Both the position numbers and the translations under genes were made by a program. A stretch of DNA of 64,000 bases, from assembly GCF_029531655.1 (NCBI RefSeq), contig NZ_JANRMI010000006.1:1-64000 (forward strand), read 5' to 3'. Positions within the stretch are counted from its first letter, which is position 1; the number at the start of each line of letters is the position of its first letter. Positions 54,701 to 63,366 of the stretch are shown here, one piece after another. This stretch comes from Bdellovibrio svalbardensis (lineage in GTDB: Bacteria > Bdellovibrionota > Bdellovibrionia > Bdellovibrionales > Bdellovibrionaceae). The notes under the pieces are model-generated. The model saw nothing but the letters and a program-made list of their open reading frames with translations, did not search any database and had not been told where the DNA came from.

Positions 54701-55739
54701 AGTACAAGCCTTTTGCTTTATTGTATTGAATTTTTGCTTCACCTTGGCCGGTGATGACGGTCATCAAAGTTTCTGATGTGTTGTTTCTGTTCACAGAAAC
54801 CGCCATATCGAACCAAGCTTCCTTGCGGAATTCCTCAATAAGAGGCTTCATGTTTTTGCGATCTTTTAAGTAAACCGGAGCCCAAGAGCCCAAAGCTAAC
54901 AATGGCATAGCCACGTCTTTGTTGTCTTTAAGCTGTTGCACGAAGTTCATGCCGGCACGCTTAACAACGTCTGCGACTTCGACACCATTCAATTCTTGCT
55001 CTTTGCCACCTTCTTGGAAGCGGCCGATATTACCGTGGTCTGAAACCAGGACAACTTCAACGTCTTGTCCTTTTTCTTTGTAGCTTTGGATCAGGCGTTT
55101 TACTTCCGCATCAAGAGTTTTCAAGACAGGATAAAGGCGGTTCAATTGAGTATGCGCCGTGGAGTCTACCGCGCCAACATAGCCTGTGAGGAATTTTTTT
55201 GGTTTTGCGGCGATCAAATCATCAACCACAGTTTTTACTTCAAGCTTTGGTACTTCCTCAGTTGGGAAGTACATCAAAGCCTCAACATAGGGATTGAAGA
55301 AAGCATCGAAGGCACCCATGTAGTATTTAGGGAAAGCCAGGCGGCGATAGTAGTCGCGAGGGTCACCTTGGACAGATTGGCTGGATTCATCGAAATAAGT
55401 GGCCTCTACGGATTTAATACGACCGGCAGCTCCGAAAAGGTCTGCTGTATTTGTGATCGTTGACCAAGACAAGTCCGTCATAGAAGGGAACGGGGCGACG
55501 TGGGCGCCAGCACTGGTGAACTCTTTAAAGAGGCCTTGTCGTTGCGCTTGTTGGAAGGCGAAGTAACTGAAACCATCCACGGCCAATACAATTGTTTGCA
55601 CTTGCTGTGCAGGGGCTGCAGCTTGGGCATTCTTCCAAGGAAGATTGAAAGCCTTTGCAGGTTGAACGGCTCCTAGAGTCAGGGAGCTTGCGATCATACC
55701 GGCAGCTAGCAAACGACTGTAATTAAATGAACGTTTCAT
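51741..55739 (-). CDS. Exported phosphodiesterase/alpha-beta-hydrolase fusion
   Basis: A 1,332-residue exported protein. ATG 55739 has GGAGG nine bases upstream and a signal peptide (LLAAGMIASSLTLGAVQPAKA). Residues about 40-480 are a nucleotide-pyrophosphatase/alkaline-phosphatase-type domain: AVDGFSYFAF, PSMTDLSWSTIT, GAVDSTAHT and VSDHGN give the metal ligands and nucleophile. Residues about 770-1000 look like an alpha/beta-hydrolase with SYSKGAVD as its nucleophile elbow and HGSSILN. The C-terminal 300 residues (with RMDHQFNYESRSP) are unassigned beta-rich sequence. It may degrade prey lipids or nucleotides outside the cell. Confidence 0.8.
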   Translation of the reverse strand: MKRSFNYSRLLAAGMIASSLTLGAVQPAKAFNLPWKNAQAAAPAQQVQTIVLAVDGFSYFAFQQAQRQGLFKEFTSAGAHVAPFPSMTDLSWSTITNTADLFGAAGRIKSVEATYFDESSQSVQGDPRDYYRRLAFPKYYMGAFDAFFNPYVEALMYFPTEEVPKLEVKTVVDDLIAAKPKKFLTGYVGAVDSTAHTQLNRLYPVLKTLDAEVKRLIQSYKEKGQDVEVVLVSDHGNIGRFQEGGKEQELNGVEVADVVKRAGMNFVQQLKDNKDVAMPLLALGSWAPVYLKDRKNMKPLIEEFRKEAWFDMAVSVNRNNTSETLMTVITGQGEAKIQYNKAKGLYYYFPTQGNPLHLPTAAQSTQAAPKALNATEAFKASEGTPYPDALFRIVESASERNFDFPDFILTIKDGNFIKNSLGAFAKMYRTHGSLTAASSYGLIASNKRKVPGQVRSKDILPFIGVEAKELFAESVGKHKATGKDALAQVLANYKQGIQTDAKDLSQKRIFRHISKFVADTRPYFLVSEMKSFMDAFKFDPFNDPTGKSLSPMSFDVSKFDVQTMISPEDIGSVTDAVLTSGSVEKLMNDPRVNKVKEKVGLLQDQKTANLDMQHVDLNGGGIMDQIKNYVLPAKRAVMKMYQMPYLLENSIVIQEKPFLPETRDLQFAKQWVSNKEKAVQSFSALTKTNSKAQPSNVQTLLKEAIKEADLEGRIYPTPLTKIYNQKLEDVTIVYVPGIYNAIFDKEIFSLGLSALSDEMGLRVIQPPVESTCGSEVNADIILDYLSKDFKDRTQRGHAAPRYLFVSYSKGAVDTLHAFLKRPSFISTYVKGMIAVAAPLHGSSILNTTDVPFALVSALTETSGPEICKEKTAAKSITPTAMDAFWRKNERALTGLTRYFSVTFESSPEDSHIFMKATKLIGQFDEDNDGVVTVSSSKFPAKLKAVDMGTIHADHLAGILSSRFNQKAFMKGLISSVSELNINDDKNNLNWNTQVILGAANTHYIKDRQYFRLKSPGIVEQIGLEQDHLVEFVPYSNTWELNRQVLPKINDPADSYDVKTKLPQSGLRYDPYNVIDVSKLGDTMAGTKVTPATRQNMPEGIRIDYAHKNMVHFRMDHQFNYESRSPGGLDDNKDFGYITADFNGEKDWALMKSANNSIRMTTLAYRFSPLEFSKMSLKLAVTKDVVGADPVKGKTGKDDSAFQVWFTIRDGRANGDRTTVDAKNDKVFLFGYYFGGSVPGEVRNAGDIFENWYSNKNVVVATLPEAKQLLLNSQDQLGKAQLYQRNLAQDLKRAFPNKNVADFDIVAITIQHDSNDTSSSSEAYFKALDFTAE

Positions 55740-55964
55740 GTAAACCTCCACGAGATTTAAAACTTGTCTCAACCTGAATAGAGGCAAGGGGGATGCCAAA
55801 GGGACTTGCGCCAATTGTTTTATAAAAGAGATGACGGAGGTGGATGGCATGGCAATTGTTTCACTTCGAGATGAGTGACGTTTATTAGGCGTGGCTGTCT
55901 AGATTTTCGCGGCCCTTGCCATTCCTGGGGCCGTGTTATATTTTGAGCCATACATGGAGTTCAT

Positions 55965-56600
55965 ATGACAATTGCGATCAAACTAGGGATGACAGTGGCG
56001 GCTATTGGATTATGGCTAGTAACGCAAAGACTTCTAGGGCAGCGTCAGATGACTTTCAAAGATCGCATCGGAGATCTGGTTCATGTGTTCACGGAAAAGT
56101 GGAGCTTGTATCTAAATCAGTCTCCACGAGTGGCTGATGCTTTGTTGATTTCAAGTTCTTTGGTTATTGATGCTGTTGGTATCTTTTTGATCGTGCAGAC
56201 GTTGCTAGGAACAAGTGTCAGACCGTTATTAGCCCTTTTGGTGTTGTTCACACTTCGACAAATCAATCAGGCTATTACGGTGTTGCCGACGCCGGAGGGG
56301 ATGATTTGGAGAAATCCAGGAGTGCCTTCTTTGTTTGTGACCTATGGCGTTTCCAATGATTTGTTTTTCTCTGGCCACACGGCTTTGGCGGTTTTGGGGG
56401 CTTTGGAAATTGCGCAACTGGGCGGTGGCCTGTTTCTGGCGTTGGCGATCGCAGTTGTGATATTTGAAGTGGCGACTGTGATTTTACTCAGAGCCCATTG
56501 GACCATGGATGTTTTTGCAGGAGCAATCTCAGCTCTTTGGGTGCACGATATCGTGTCGCGCTTTGCGCCGACTGTCGATGCATGGATCGCGACAATTTAA
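55965..56600 (+). CDS. PAP2-type phosphatase membrane protein
   Basis: A 211-residue membrane protein of the PAP2/phosphatidic-acid-phosphatase superfamily, closer to the PAP2_C (sphingomyelin-synthase-like) layout. The catalytic parts are FFSGHTALAVLGAL (SGH motif) and RAHWTMDVFAG (HxxxD), each at a membrane face. About six helices. Likely substrates are lipid phosphates or undecaprenyl pyrophosphate. Its stop overlaps that of the converging hydrolase gene. Confidence 0.83.
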   Translation: MTIAIKLGMTVAAIGLWLVTQRLLGQRQMTFKDRIGDLVHVFTEKWSLYLNQSPRVADALLISSSLVIDAVGIFLIVQTLLGTSVRPLLALLVLFTLRQINQAITVLPTPEGMIWRNPGVPSLFVTYGVSNDLFFSGHTALAVLGALEIAQLGGGLFLALAIAVVIFEVATVILLRAHWTMDVFAGAISALWVHDIVSRFAPTVDAWIATI

Positions 56601-57349
56601 CGACGAACAAATCTTTCGACTTGCTCCAAGACCCATTGTGGATCTTCCAGGGTCAAATCATGGCCTGCCTCAGGATGACGGACCAGAGGAAGATTCCACA
56701 CCTCCGCAATTTTTTGCGAACATTCAGGATGGACGACCTTATCTTTGCCCGAAGATAGAACCAACACAGGTGCTGGCGGCGTGGGGCGCTGTGGGACTTG
56801 TGCCGCCAAAAAAAGCTGCCATAAAAAATTAATGGGCTTCACCGGATATTCAACTCCGCGAGGGCCCCAATGAGAAGCGACTTGTTCAATACGCTCTTGG
56901 GGAATTCCGGACGTGGTCATACGGATAATCATCTCTTCTCGTCTTGAAATATCTTTCTGCAACGAAGAGTGAAAGATCTGCTTCAGCGAGTAGGGAGTAA
57001 TGCGTTTGTAAACTGGGGAGTTATTCAAACTGCAATTAATCAGAATCACCGCTTCGACTTCATCAGGATGGTGATGAGCCCACTCTAATGAAAGCATCCC
57101 CCCCAAAGAAAATCCCAAAAGAATTTTCTTACCTTCAGCGGGAACTTGTTCGCGTAGAGCATGGATATTTTTTTTCAAGTTCAAGGGCGTGCTGTGCTGA
57201 TGATGGCGGCCATTGCCAAGAATATCTGCCGTGTGGAATTGATCCTGCGGGAAACGGGCTTGCAACTGGGGAAGAAAATCCCACCAGTGAAAAGCTTCGC
57301 TCATTATTCCTCTGACGAGGACCCATTGTTTAGGAACAAGATTAGCCAC
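56597..57349 (-). CDS. Alpha/beta-hydrolase
   Basis: A 250-residue alpha/beta-hydrolase. The nucleophile elbow GFSLGG, acid in SSGKDKVVHP and the late His in PEAGHDLTLEDP make up the triad. The opening WVLVRGIMSEAFHWWDF matches the first strand and oxyanion region. Size and order resemble BioH or generic esterases; substrate unknown. The start is uncertain: GTG 57349 is used; the open frame continues to 57454 and overlaps the divergent kinase's longest frame. Confidence 0.8.
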   Translation of the reverse strand: MANLVPKQWVLVRGIMSEAFHWWDFLPQLQARFPQDQFHTADILGNGRHHQHSTPLNLKKNIHALREQVPAEGKKILLGFSLGGMLSLEWAHHHPDEVEAVILINCSLNNSPVYKRITPYSLKQIFHSSLQKDISRREEMIIRMTTSGIPQERIEQVASHWGPRGVEYPVKPINFLWQLFLAAQVPQRPTPPAPVLVLSSGKDKVVHPECSQKIAEVWNLPLVRHPEAGHDLTLEDPQWVLEQVERFVRR

Positions 57350-57539
57350 CGGTAATGACCCTTTACTAGCCGAAGGTGATGAGAGGACAAAGGTAAAAAT
57401 AATGAATGGACGCCGGCTTGGCAATCCTTCTTTTTTTGTCGTTTTTTTTAACACTTTCGGTTGCTATGCGGTCCTTATTGGTCCTCTGAAATGCGAAATA
57501 CCAGTGGATAAACTAAACCAAAATGCCGATAAGCTGCAT

Positions 57540-60065
57540 ATGGATTCGGCATCTTACCTGAAAACTTTGATCTCCCGTTGGGGGGTGGAATTAAGCCTGG
57601 TCGCCTTGCTGGCACTGGCTTTTTCGTTATTTCAGGATACCAAGCTTTTTGAAACCGCGTCCGCACCAATCACACCATTAAGTGATGAGGCGGCAAAGTC
57701 AGTCAAAGATTTGGTGAAGATTTTCGATAAAGCAAAATTGCATCAACGAAGCTACCTGAAAACGCGGTCGAATGAGGATCTTCAGGTTTACAATCAGCAA
57801 GTGACTCTGGTGAACACCAAAATGGTGGAGCTTACCCAAGGGGTCAAAGAAAATCCTGAGCAACAACTTCCGGTGTATCATTTCAATCAACTGGTTTGGG
57901 GTGAGTTCGATAATTTAAATAAAGAGCTCACGGCAGGTAAGATCAGCCGAAATCCAGCACAAGCTGATAAACTCTACCAAACAGCAGAAGGTCTTTTGAA
58001 GGTGTCTTTGGCACCTAAGACAGCATTTTTAAAATTTGGTGGTGTGAGCCTTTCAAAGGCCGAGTGCGCCGCTTTGGTTGCATTGCTGTTGTTCATTACC
58101 ATGTTTATCAGTCGTCAATGGCATCGCGATGAATTCTTGGAGCAGAAATCCGAATCTTTAACCTTAAAAAATCGCTCGCTCTTTTTAGACACGCTTTTGG
58201 CTAGCATGAGTGAGGCCTTGATAGTGATCGACCAAGACGGCCACTTTACTCAGTATAATGCGGCTGCGCAAAGAATTGTCGGCACCAGAATTAAAGATGT
58301 CTTCAATGATTGGAGCTTGCACGAGCTTGGCTTCTATAACGTCACCACCGGAGTCCCGTTCAGCAAAGAGGAATTGCCGTTTTATAAAGCCTTGTACGGA
58401 GAGACGGTGGACGATCTGGAGATCTTTGTCAAAAATGCTGCACATCCAGAAGGGATGTATATCAGTTTAAGCAGTCGCTGCATTAACGATATCGATGGCA
58501 GTATTCGTGGAGCCCTGGTGGTTTTCCGTGATATCACGCGCCGAAAGCAAATTGAAAAAGAATATCAGAAGGCCCGGGAAGCGGCGGTCGAAGCTTCTTT
58601 GAAAAAGTCTGATTTCCTGGCAGCCATGAGCCATGAGATCCGCACGCCAATGAACGGTGTGATTGGTATGACCACGCTGTTGGCAGACACCTCGCTGAAT
58701 GAAGAACAGAAGGAATACGTCGGAACAGTGAAGAGATCGGCGGAGTCTCTCTTGATGCTCATCAATGACATTCTGGATTATTCGAAAATTGAAGCAGGCA
58801 AGATCTCACTTGACCCTCAGCCTTTTGATTTAAGATTTTTGGTTCGTGATATGACAGAGATCTTTAAGCCCGTCGTTTCAGAAAAAGGTATTCATTTTGA
58901 ATTGACCATGAACGAGCGCTCGGCTTGGAACTTTATCGGGGATCAAGGACGCTTGCGTCAGGTTTTGGTGAATCTGCTAGGCAATGCCGTCAAGTTTACG
59001 TCGGTAGGGACTGTGGAGTTGGCGATCTCACAGTTTAATCAGAAAAATGGAAAGTCTTTATTGCGCTTTGAAGTGAAGGACACAGGGCCAGGTCTTCGCG
59101 AAGAAGATCGCAAGTCTCTCTTTCAAAAATATTTTCAAACCAAAGATGGCATGAAGGTGGGCGGCACTGGCTTGGGCCTTTCCATTTCAAAGCAGTTAGT
59201 GGATCTGATGGGGGGAAGTATTGGCGTGGAAAGTGTCTTCCAGGCGGGTTCGACTTTCTGGTTCACGGTGGAGTTGCCGCAGTGCCAAGCTCAGGATTTG
59301 CCACGCAGTTCGGAAGTGGCATTTGCGAAGTTGTTTAAAGGTCACGTTTTGGTGGCGGAAGATCAACTCGTGAATCAGCGGGTGGCGATCAGTTATTTGC
59401 AGAAGTTGGGCCTAACGGTCGAGATCGCGGCGCAGGGGCGGTTGGCATTGGATAAAGTCCGGACCGGCAACTATGATCTCGTTTTTATGGACTGTCAGAT
59501 GCCGGTCATGAACGGCTTTGAATCGACCCGTGAAATCCGAAAGTTCGAATCAGAAGCGCAGCGAAACAGAACTCCAATTATAGCTTTGACTGCAAATGGC
59601 GTCAGTTCTGAAGAGCATACTTATAAAGAGGCCGGAATGGATGACTATCTGGCCAAACCTTTAGAACTTTCAAGGTTGATTGAGGTCTTGCATCGCTGGC
59701 TGCAGCCAAATGTTGAAGTGATTGATTTGAGCGTTATTGAAAAGTTGCAAAAGTTTGTCGTGAAGGATCAGAACTTGATTGCGGCCCTCATCGAAGATTT
59801 TGAGCTGTCGGCGCCGGGATTGATTCAGACCATGAATGAGGCAGCGAGCACCGGCGAATTACAGGCAGTTTCAGAGGCCGCTCATGCATTGAAGTCCGCT
59901 AGCGCTTCGTTAGGGGCAAAGCCTCTCGCTGAGCTCTGCCAGGAAATTGAAGACTGTAATAACTCACAGAAAGCGAAAGAACTTGTCGCTCAAATTGAAT
60001 TGCACTACACGAGAAGTCTGAATGAACTGAATAAGAGGAAAATGATATGGCAAAAATCCTCATAG
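57540..60065 (+). CDS. Hybrid sensor histidine kinase
   Basis: An 841-residue membrane kinase. Two membrane helices (about 15-32 and 175-195) bracket a 140-residue periplasmic helical sensor. Then a PAS domain (210-330), HisKA with phospho-acceptor DFLAAMSHEIRTPMNG near 350, HATPase_c (EVKDTGPG, GTGLGLSISKQLV), a receiver (LVFMDCQMPVMNGFES, acceptor Asp; Lys in LAKPLE) and a C-terminal HPt (EAAHALKSASASLG). It thus carries a full phosphorelay. Start ATG 57540 fits the helix; 57402 would add 46 residues. It overlaps the response regulator by 19 bases. Confidence 0.93.
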   Translation: MDSASYLKTLISRWGVELSLVALLALAFSLFQDTKLFETASAPITPLSDEAAKSVKDLVKIFDKAKLHQRSYLKTRSNEDLQVYNQQVTLVNTKMVELTQGVKENPEQQLPVYHFNQLVWGEFDNLNKELTAGKISRNPAQADKLYQTAEGLLKVSLAPKTAFLKFGGVSLSKAECAALVALLLFITMFISRQWHRDEFLEQKSESLTLKNRSLFLDTLLASMSEALIVIDQDGHFTQYNAAAQRIVGTRIKDVFNDWSLHELGFYNVTTGVPFSKEELPFYKALYGETVDDLEIFVKNAAHPEGMYISLSSRCINDIDGSIRGALVVFRDITRRKQIEKEYQKAREAAVEASLKKSDFLAAMSHEIRTPMNGVIGMTTLLADTSLNEEQKEYVGTVKRSAESLLMLINDILDYSKIEAGKISLDPQPFDLRFLVRDMTEIFKPVVSEKGIHFELTMNERSAWNFIGDQGRLRQVLVNLLGNAVKFTSVGTVELAISQFNQKNGKSLLRFEVKDTGPGLREEDRKSLFQKYFQTKDGMKVGGTGLGLSISKQLVDLMGGSIGVESVFQAGSTFWFTVELPQCQAQDLPRSSEVAFAKLFKGHVLVAEDQLVNQRVAISYLQKLGLTVEIAAQGRLALDKVRTGNYDLVFMDCQMPVMNGFESTREIRKFESEAQRNRTPIIALTANGVSSEEHTYKEAGMDDYLAKPLELSRLIEVLHRWLQPNVEVIDLSVIEKLQKFVVKDQNLIAALIEDFELSAPGLIQTMNEAASTGELQAVSEAAHALKSASASLGAKPLAELCQEIEDCNNSQKAKELVAQIELHYTRSLNELNKRKMIWQKSS

Positions 60066-60730
60066 TCGACGATCAAAAAAGTGTCTTGATGACCTTAGAG
60101 GCTCTTCTAAGTCCAGAGGGGCATATTGTGGTTGCCGCGACGAATGCGATCGATGCCCTTCATCATTTGGCAACAGAGCCCTTTGATTTGGTTATCACCG
60201 ATGCGATCATGCCGGGAGGCGGGGATGGCTATGCATTGACCCGCACCATTCGTAAGCAGCCCAAGGTCGCAAATCTTCCGGTCATTCTGTTGACCGGAAA
60301 ACGCGAAAAAAGTGACGTTGAAAAGGGCATTGAATCTGGGGTGAATGATTACGTCGTAAAACCTATTGATCCAGAACTACTATTGGCTAAGATTCGCAAT
60401 CTCTTATCGATTGAGTCAGCCAATGCCATGAAGTTTATTGAAGCCCCGGTCAGTTTCAAAGCAGAATGGGAGACGAAGACTGAAGTGGTTTCTGTTTCGG
60501 AGATGGGATTCACTTTACATTCAAATACGCCGATGCCACTGGGGCGAATTGTGCGCTTAAATAGTCCGGTCTTTGCTGACATTGGAATTGAAAAGATGCC
60601 ACTGCGTGTGGATTCGTGCGAAGAACTGGCGGGCCCAGACAGTGGCTTTAAGATTCATGCTCAATTTGTGGGGCTGACCGAAAAGGAATTGACGCCGCTC
60701 CGTCTTTGGATTCGCAAAAAATCAATTTAA
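60047..60730 (+). CDS. Response regulator with PilZ-like output
   Basis: A 227-residue protein. Residues 3-120 are a complete receiver: ILIVDDQKSV, phospho-acceptor in LVITDAIMPGGGDG, Thr in VILLTGKR and Lys in VVKPIDPE. Residues 135-227 are a PilZ-like beta barrel (VVSVSEMGFTLHSNTPMPLGRIVRLNSPVF), but lacking a clean RxxxR motif, so c-di-GMP binding is uncertain. It overlaps the upstream hybrid kinase gene, the likely phosphodonor. GAGGAAAATGAT is its ribosome site. Confidence 0.9.
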   Translation: MAKILIVDDQKSVLMTLEALLSPEGHIVVAATNAIDALHHLATEPFDLVITDAIMPGGGDGYALTRTIRKQPKVANLPVILLTGKREKSDVEKGIESGVNDYVVKPIDPELLLAKIRNLLSIESANAMKFIEAPVSFKAEWETKTEVVSVSEMGFTLHSNTPMPLGRIVRLNSPVFADIGIEKMPLRVDSCEELAGPDSGFKIHAQFVGLTEKELTPLRLWIRKKSI

Positions 60731-60737
60731 ATAAAAA

Positions 60738-60771
60738 AAAGGCACACAACATTCTACAGTTGTGTGCCTTT
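60738..60771. terminator. Bidirectional terminator
   Basis: AAAGGCACACAAC and GTTGTGTGCCTTT form a 13-bp stem. The T-run is eight long on the minus strand and weaker on the plus strand, so it mainly serves the transpeptidase-fusion gene and also the response regulator. Confidence 0.88.
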
Positions 60772-60790
60772 GAATTTAATTAGAACAATC

Positions 60791-62194
60791 TTATTTGCAC
60801 ATTGCTAAGTTTTTGCTGCCGTTAACGATGGAGTTATAAGGTGTTGAATTGGTGCTGCGAAGAACGGACCAGTATCTCGCGCCACCTTTCCAGCCACTGA
60901 CATTTCCAGCAATTCTTTTGTCACGACCAATCCAACGATCGAGGATTCTGATGCCGCAGCTAAGATTTTGCTTTGGATCATGTAAGTCCTTGGTCGTTTT
61001 AAAAGCACAACCGTAGGCGTTGCCACTTTCAATTGAAATTTGCAAAAGTCCACGACTGACCACGCGGTTGCCATTACTGTCGTTGAAGTTTTCAGTGTAA
61101 GTGGTGTTGGTGTTAAAATTACTTTCAAAACGTACCATGGATGAAATCAAGAAGGACCAGTATTGTTTACGTTGAGCCGTCGTAAGTTTGCTGTATTTTG
61201 GACAAAACAAACTTTGATCCGCAGGAACCACATTGAGTAGATTTTGACCAATTCTGTCCAGCTCGCTTTCAACGTGGGCTGTCCATGCGCTGCTTCCAGA
61301 TACTTTCGCTTCCCACAGAGGAACGACTTCACGGGTTGTTGGTTCAGCTGGTGGATTGGGAGTGGGTGTCGGAGTCGGAGTGGTTACCGTGCCCGAGGAC
61401 CAGTCTCGATCGCGAGTGCCTTTGTCCACAACAGCATAGATCAAGCTTCCATTTTTCAAGGCAGCGATCACTTTATCGCGGTAAGCGGGAAGGACAGCCG
61501 GGCAACCCCAGCTACGCCCCTGAATCACACTGGCTTCAGAAACGTATGCAGCAGGATGGATAACGATAGAGCGGGCACGAACATTTGAATTTGTTGATGA
61601 AAGACCATCAAGTTTCAAAGAGAGGCCATGTGAGCCAATGTAAGTTTCACCCGTTCTCATGTAACCCAAAGAGCTTGCGTTGGATCCAGAAGTGTTGCTG
61701 AATTTTTCTGCGTAACCATCATGATTGGCATCCGAGCCTTTACCATGAGCTGTATGAATGGCCCAAACTCCGCCGCTGTTCATATCAACCATATAGAAGC
61801 GCGCTTCTTTAGAGCTTTGTCCATAGTTGATGACTGAAATATAGTTGCGGTTGCTGAATTTGGATTTATTTTGTTCGAAGTAAACTACCGCATCTTCGAG
61901 AGCCTTTGTAGGAACAAGGTGCTTAGGATCGAGATAAGCATATTTAGCAAGAATCGCAGCGCGATCCGACGTAGCAGTGGTTTCAACAGCAATATCATCT
62001 GCAACTTTCTGAGACTCGTCTGCCAAAGGTGTTTCCACGACTTGTTCTTGAGTCGTTTCGTCTGGCAGGACAGTTTCTCCATTTTGGTTAGTGTGTGAGC
62101 CGTTGCCACAAGCGGCTAAGGTTAAAAGTGAAGTGGCTAGGATCGTATTTCTGAAACGTGCGAAGAGTGTATGTCGTTTTACATTAATCGTCAT
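60791..62194 (-). CDS. L,D-transpeptidase/lytic transglycosylase fusion lipoprotein
   Basis: A 467-residue lipoprotein, lipobox LAAC, ATG 62194 set by GGAGGGAATA. Residues about 75-260 are a YkuD_2-type murein L,D-transpeptidase domain: WAIHTAHGKGSD, GSHGLSLKLDGL, RSIVIHPA and the catalytic RSWGCPAV. A short Pro/Thr linker (PTPTPTPNPPA) follows. Residues about 320-467 look like a lysozyme/SLT-fold domain: SMVRFESNFNTNT with the catalytic-type Glu, SRGLLQISIESGNAYGC and NLSCGIRILDRWI. L,D-transpeptidases shape Bdellovibrio and modify the bdelloplast wall, so a wall-remodelling role is likely. Confidence 0.88.
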   Translation of the reverse strand: MTINVKRHTLFARFRNTILATSLLTLAACGNGSHTNQNGETVLPDETTQEQVVETPLADESQKVADDIAVETTATSDRAAILAKYAYLDPKHLVPTKALEDAVVYFEQNKSKFSNRNYISVINYGQSSKEARFYMVDMNSGGVWAIHTAHGKGSDANHDGYAEKFSNTSGSNASSLGYMRTGETYIGSHGLSLKLDGLSSTNSNVRARSIVIHPAAYVSEASVIQGRSWGCPAVLPAYRDKVIAALKNGSLIYAVVDKGTRDRDWSSGTVTTPTPTPTPNPPAEPTTREVVPLWEAKVSGSSAWTAHVESELDRIGQNLLNVVPADQSLFCPKYSKLTTAQRKQYWSFLISSMVRFESNFNTNTTYTENFNDSNGNRVVSRGLLQISIESGNAYGCAFKTTKDLHDPKQNLSCGIRILDRWIGRDKRIAGNVSGWKGGARYWSVLRSTNSTPYNSIVNGSKNLAMCK

Positions 62195-62477
62195 TATTCC
62201 CTCCGGATTGTGCGATAACAAACCGTACCCGGGAAGAATTGCAGAATGGAAAATTACATTGCGGAATTAATAAAAATAAGACCTTGTGCGGAGGTTATAC
62301 GAGAGCGGTTGTGGTTTTGATTCATGTTCGTCAATACGGAAGACTCGGAAACAAACCAAAGTTAATATTTGTTTCCACTGCATTTTCGGAAAACGCCTGA
62401 GCTTGTATTTTCACAGTGGGCATGTATTTTACCTGCAGACCTAGCCGTTCGTGCGCAGGAAATTTTAGGCTTAAGAG

Positions 62478-63314
62478 ATGAATATAAAACTTCTTTTGCT
62501 CTCGACCTTGGGGATCTTTCTGATTTCAGGATGCGGATCACGCAGAACATTTCTGGATGACTTTCTGTATCTCGGGGGCTCATCAATGACCCAGATTGAT
62601 CAGTATTTCGATCTGGATACAAAACAGCATGAGCAGCTGGAGCAAAATATCGATGCGGATTTAGATCGCCTGCGTAAGGCGCGCTTTAAGCAGATCGCAA
62701 AAACTTTGCGGGAGATTGAAAAGAGCAGTCAGAAGTCTGATAACAAGAAAGTGATGTCCGCGGCGTATGCAGACTTGCAGAAGGAGTACCTGGAGGCCAG
62801 TACTTACTTCAAAGGTTCCACCGTAAAATTAATAACCTCGTTGAAAGAACCCCAACTGAAGACCTTTAAGACGAAAGCGGAAAAAGAAATCTCTGAGACA
62901 AAGCTGGCGCCGCCTGAGGTATTAAATGAAGAGCTGATTGGCCGATACAAACGTGGCCTTGAATTTTGGGTGGGTGACTTAACGACGGCACAGCAGCAAA
63001 GCATCGCCCAGTTTACTCGAGAGCATCCATTCCCTTGGAATGAAAAGATAAAGAATAAGGAAGCTATTTTGAATCGTTTTATGGCGGTCCATCAAGATCC
63101 CGTGCAATTGCGCAAGTTCTCAGAGGATTTTGTTTCAGAATATCCGAAGATCAGGATTCCCACCTATGCCACAGCTGTTACTGCTTATGAAAAGGAATTT
63201 CAAAATTTCCTTGATTCATTTTGGATCAGCTTAAGTCCGGAGCAAAAGAACCGACTTCAGGAGTATCTGATTGTTCGCGCCGACAAGTTAGAGCAATTGG
63301 CAAAAAGGCCCTAA
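62478..63314 (+). CDS. DUF6279 lipoprotein (paralogue)
   Basis: A 278-residue lipoprotein, lipobox LISGC, Cys19, paralogous to the protein at 49293 (shared length, SMTQIDQYFDLDTKQ start, and SLSPEQKNRLQEYLIVRADKLEQL end). Helical and periplasmic by prediction; function unknown. The upstream 283-base gap holds no gene. No strong ribosome site. Confidence 0.83.
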   Translation: MNIKLLLLSTLGIFLISGCGSRRTFLDDFLYLGGSSMTQIDQYFDLDTKQHEQLEQNIDADLDRLRKARFKQIAKTLREIEKSSQKSDNKKVMSAAYADLQKEYLEASTYFKGSTVKLITSLKEPQLKTFKTKAEKEISETKLAPPEVLNEELIGRYKRGLEFWVGDLTTAQQQSIAQFTREHPFPWNEKIKNKEAILNRFMAVHQDPVQLRKFSEDFVSEYPKIRIPTYATAVTAYEKEFQNFLDSFWISLSPEQKNRLQEYLIVRADKLEQLAKRP

Positions 63315-63366
63315 AAAACTCTATGAAGTTTAGGCTTTCTCTGTATCATAAGACAGAGGGGGAGAT

